The notes under the pieces: model-generated
What the model was told of the DNA's origin: nothing
Database searches by the model: none
The model's input: only the letters and a program-made list of their open reading frames with translations
Translations under genes and position numbers: made by a program
In this document: positions 30,883 to 31,515 of the stretch, piece by piece
How positions within the stretch are numbered: the first letter of the stretch is position 1
Layout of the letters: each line of letters opens with the position of its first letter
Virus record (IMG/VR): IMGVR_UViG_3300010883_016682
Location: 1-31,515 of that record
DNA: 31,515 nt
Strand: one strand, 5' to 3'
Origin: a virus

Positions 30883-31333
30883 CTATCCAGAATATGATGT
30901 AGATTTAATGCGTCATGATGCATTTGTTTCTGATTATGAATACTATAAAAGTAAAAACAACAATCAAACAAACCAAGGATTTTCGAGAGCACCTATATAC
31001 AATTTTAAGTTTCATGAGGAATTAAAATTTGGTGGTGCTCTTTTTATAAAGTTTGACGCTGGTGCAATAATAGAACCACATATAGATGACCACGTTGGTA
31101 GATCTACTGTTATTGCAATTCCTTTATCTCCAGAATTTCCACACTTCGCTGGAATACAATATGGAGATTTTGAATACGGCTATACTGAACAACCCCTCGC
31201 ATTGAATACTCAAATTGAGCATTCGGTGCACAATAATAACTACCATCGATATTCTTATCAGTTGTGTTTTGAAAATACTATTGATGAGATTAAAGAACTA
31301 GATTTAGAGAATAAAATTTTCTTAGGGGTTTAG
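30845..31333 (+). CDS. Small 2OG-Fe(II) oxygenase-like protein (aspartyl/asparaginyl hydroxylase type)
   Basis: This protein of up to 162 residues has EPHIDDHVGRSTV near 77-89, giving an H79-x-D81 motif, then IEHSVHNN near 124-131 with distal H126, and R135 in YHRYSYQ. This order, with a compact single beta-helix, recalls aspartyl/asparaginyl beta-hydroxylase-like and related cupin oxygenases. The start is uncertain: TTG at 30845 or 30854 overlap the sulfotransferase end, while the first ATG (30908) would drop about 21 residues. A TATAAATA at 30759 within the previous gene could serve it. Substrate unknown. Confidence 0.68.
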   Translation: MKDLVTHIWKLINYPEYDVDLMRHDAFVSDYEYYKSKNNNQTNQGFSRAPIYNFKFHEELKFGGALFIKFDAGAIIEPHIDDHVGRSTVIAIPLSPEFPHFAGIQYGDFEYGYTEQPLALNTQIEHSVHNNNYHRYSYQLCFENTIDEIKELDLENKIFLGV

Positions 31334-31349
31334 TCTAGAGATTAGTTAT

Positions 31350-31357
31350 TATAAATA
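31350..31357 (+). promoter_or_regulatory. T4-type late promoter box before hsp20
   Basis: TATAAATA lies 77 bases before the Hsp20 ATG. The leader contains a small stem CTGGA-TAA-TCCGG (with one G-T pair), similar in place and core bases to the gp18 leader hairpin, and an AGGAG ribosome site at 31413-31417. Confidence 0.7.
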
Positions 31358-31426
31358 ATAATGAGTTGCTGGATAATCCGGAGCTCATAACTTTAATCTT
31401 GCTAATGTTTATAGGAGATATAAAAC

Positions 31427-31515
31427 ATGACTGGTAATTTTGCATACCCACGAAACGCGTTCTTAGGTTTCGACCACATCTTTGATCAATTGGAATCAAT
31501 CCATCTTGGCTCAAA
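31427..31515 (+). CDS. hsp20: Hsp20-type small heat-shock protein (partial, 3' end outside window)
   Basis: Only the first 29 residues are seen: PRNAFLGFDHIFDQLESI is a typical IbpA/Hsp20 N-terminus (alpha-crystallin family). Such a gene after the replication block is a trait of marine T4-like phages. It probably helps capsid folding or protects proteins late in infection. Placement under a late promoter with a strong AGGAG site supports this. The alpha-crystallin domain itself is outside the window, so the call depends on the N-terminal signature and context. Confidence 0.8.
   Translation, partial: MTGNFAYPRNAFLGFDHIFDQLESIHLGS

Noticed and set aside
1-31515. CRISPR arrays, insertion sequences, introns or homing endonucleases
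   Set aside because: No regularly spaced repeats, transposase motifs, or GIY-YIG/HNH frames were found, and the core genes are uninterrupted.

Overview
The window is a piece of the genome of an AT-rich, marine-type T4-like myovirus (contractile-tailed phage). From about 6.2 kb to the right end it carries, in one orientation, the conserved T4 core: neck and tail completion (gp13, gp14, gp15), terminase (gp16, gp17), sheath and tube (gp18, gp19), portal (gp20), prohead core and protease (gp67, gp68, gp21, gp22), major capsid protein (gp23), a gp3-like tail protein, then uvsY, uvsW, late sigma factor gp55, recombination nuclease gp47/gp46, sliding clamp gp45, clamp loader gp44/gp62 and RegA. The order and the start of an Hsp20 gene after regA resemble marine (cyanophage and pelagiphage type) T4 relatives more than coliphage T4. 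The host cannot be read from this sequence: no photosystem gene is present, but the window is only part of a genome.

The left 6.1 kb is accessory and is the most unusual part. Four minus-strand genes encode activities of ADP-heptose synthesis: an HldE-type kinase domain, an HldE-type nucleotidyltransferase domain as a separate gene, a GmhB-like HAD phosphatase and an HldD-like epimerase. A cupin and an N-terminal-half carbamoyltransferase lie in the same minus-strand set. Between the two blocks of heptose genes, on the opposite strand, sits a two-gene cassette: heme oxygenase plus a ferredoxin-dependent bilin reductase that keeps the PcyA-type His/Asp pair and resembles phage PcyX. A 2OG-Fe(II) oxygenase and the C-terminal end of another carbamoyltransferase are at the left edge. 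The gene content suggests sugar or surface modification combined with heme-to-bilin conversion during infection.

Smaller accessory insertions interrupt the core: an SGNH-hydrolase-like protein and a TauD-like oxygenase with an altered metal motif between gp3 and uvsY, and a sulfotransferase plus a second small 2OG oxygenase after regA. Several short unknown genes are tucked between core genes.

Regulation is partly visible. T4-type late promoter boxes (TATAAATA) precede gp13, gp18, gp67, gp3, the gene after uvsW, and hsp20. Three near-identical early-type promoters (TGTACA, 17 bp, TATAAT with an upstream TGG) occur: one drives gp45, one drives the minus-strand heptose block divergently from gp13, and one points backwards with no annotated gene in front of it. 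A strong UUCG-loop terminator follows gp23. The phage encodes both gp55 and gp45, the sigma factor and the clamp coactivator that in T4 act at such late promoters.
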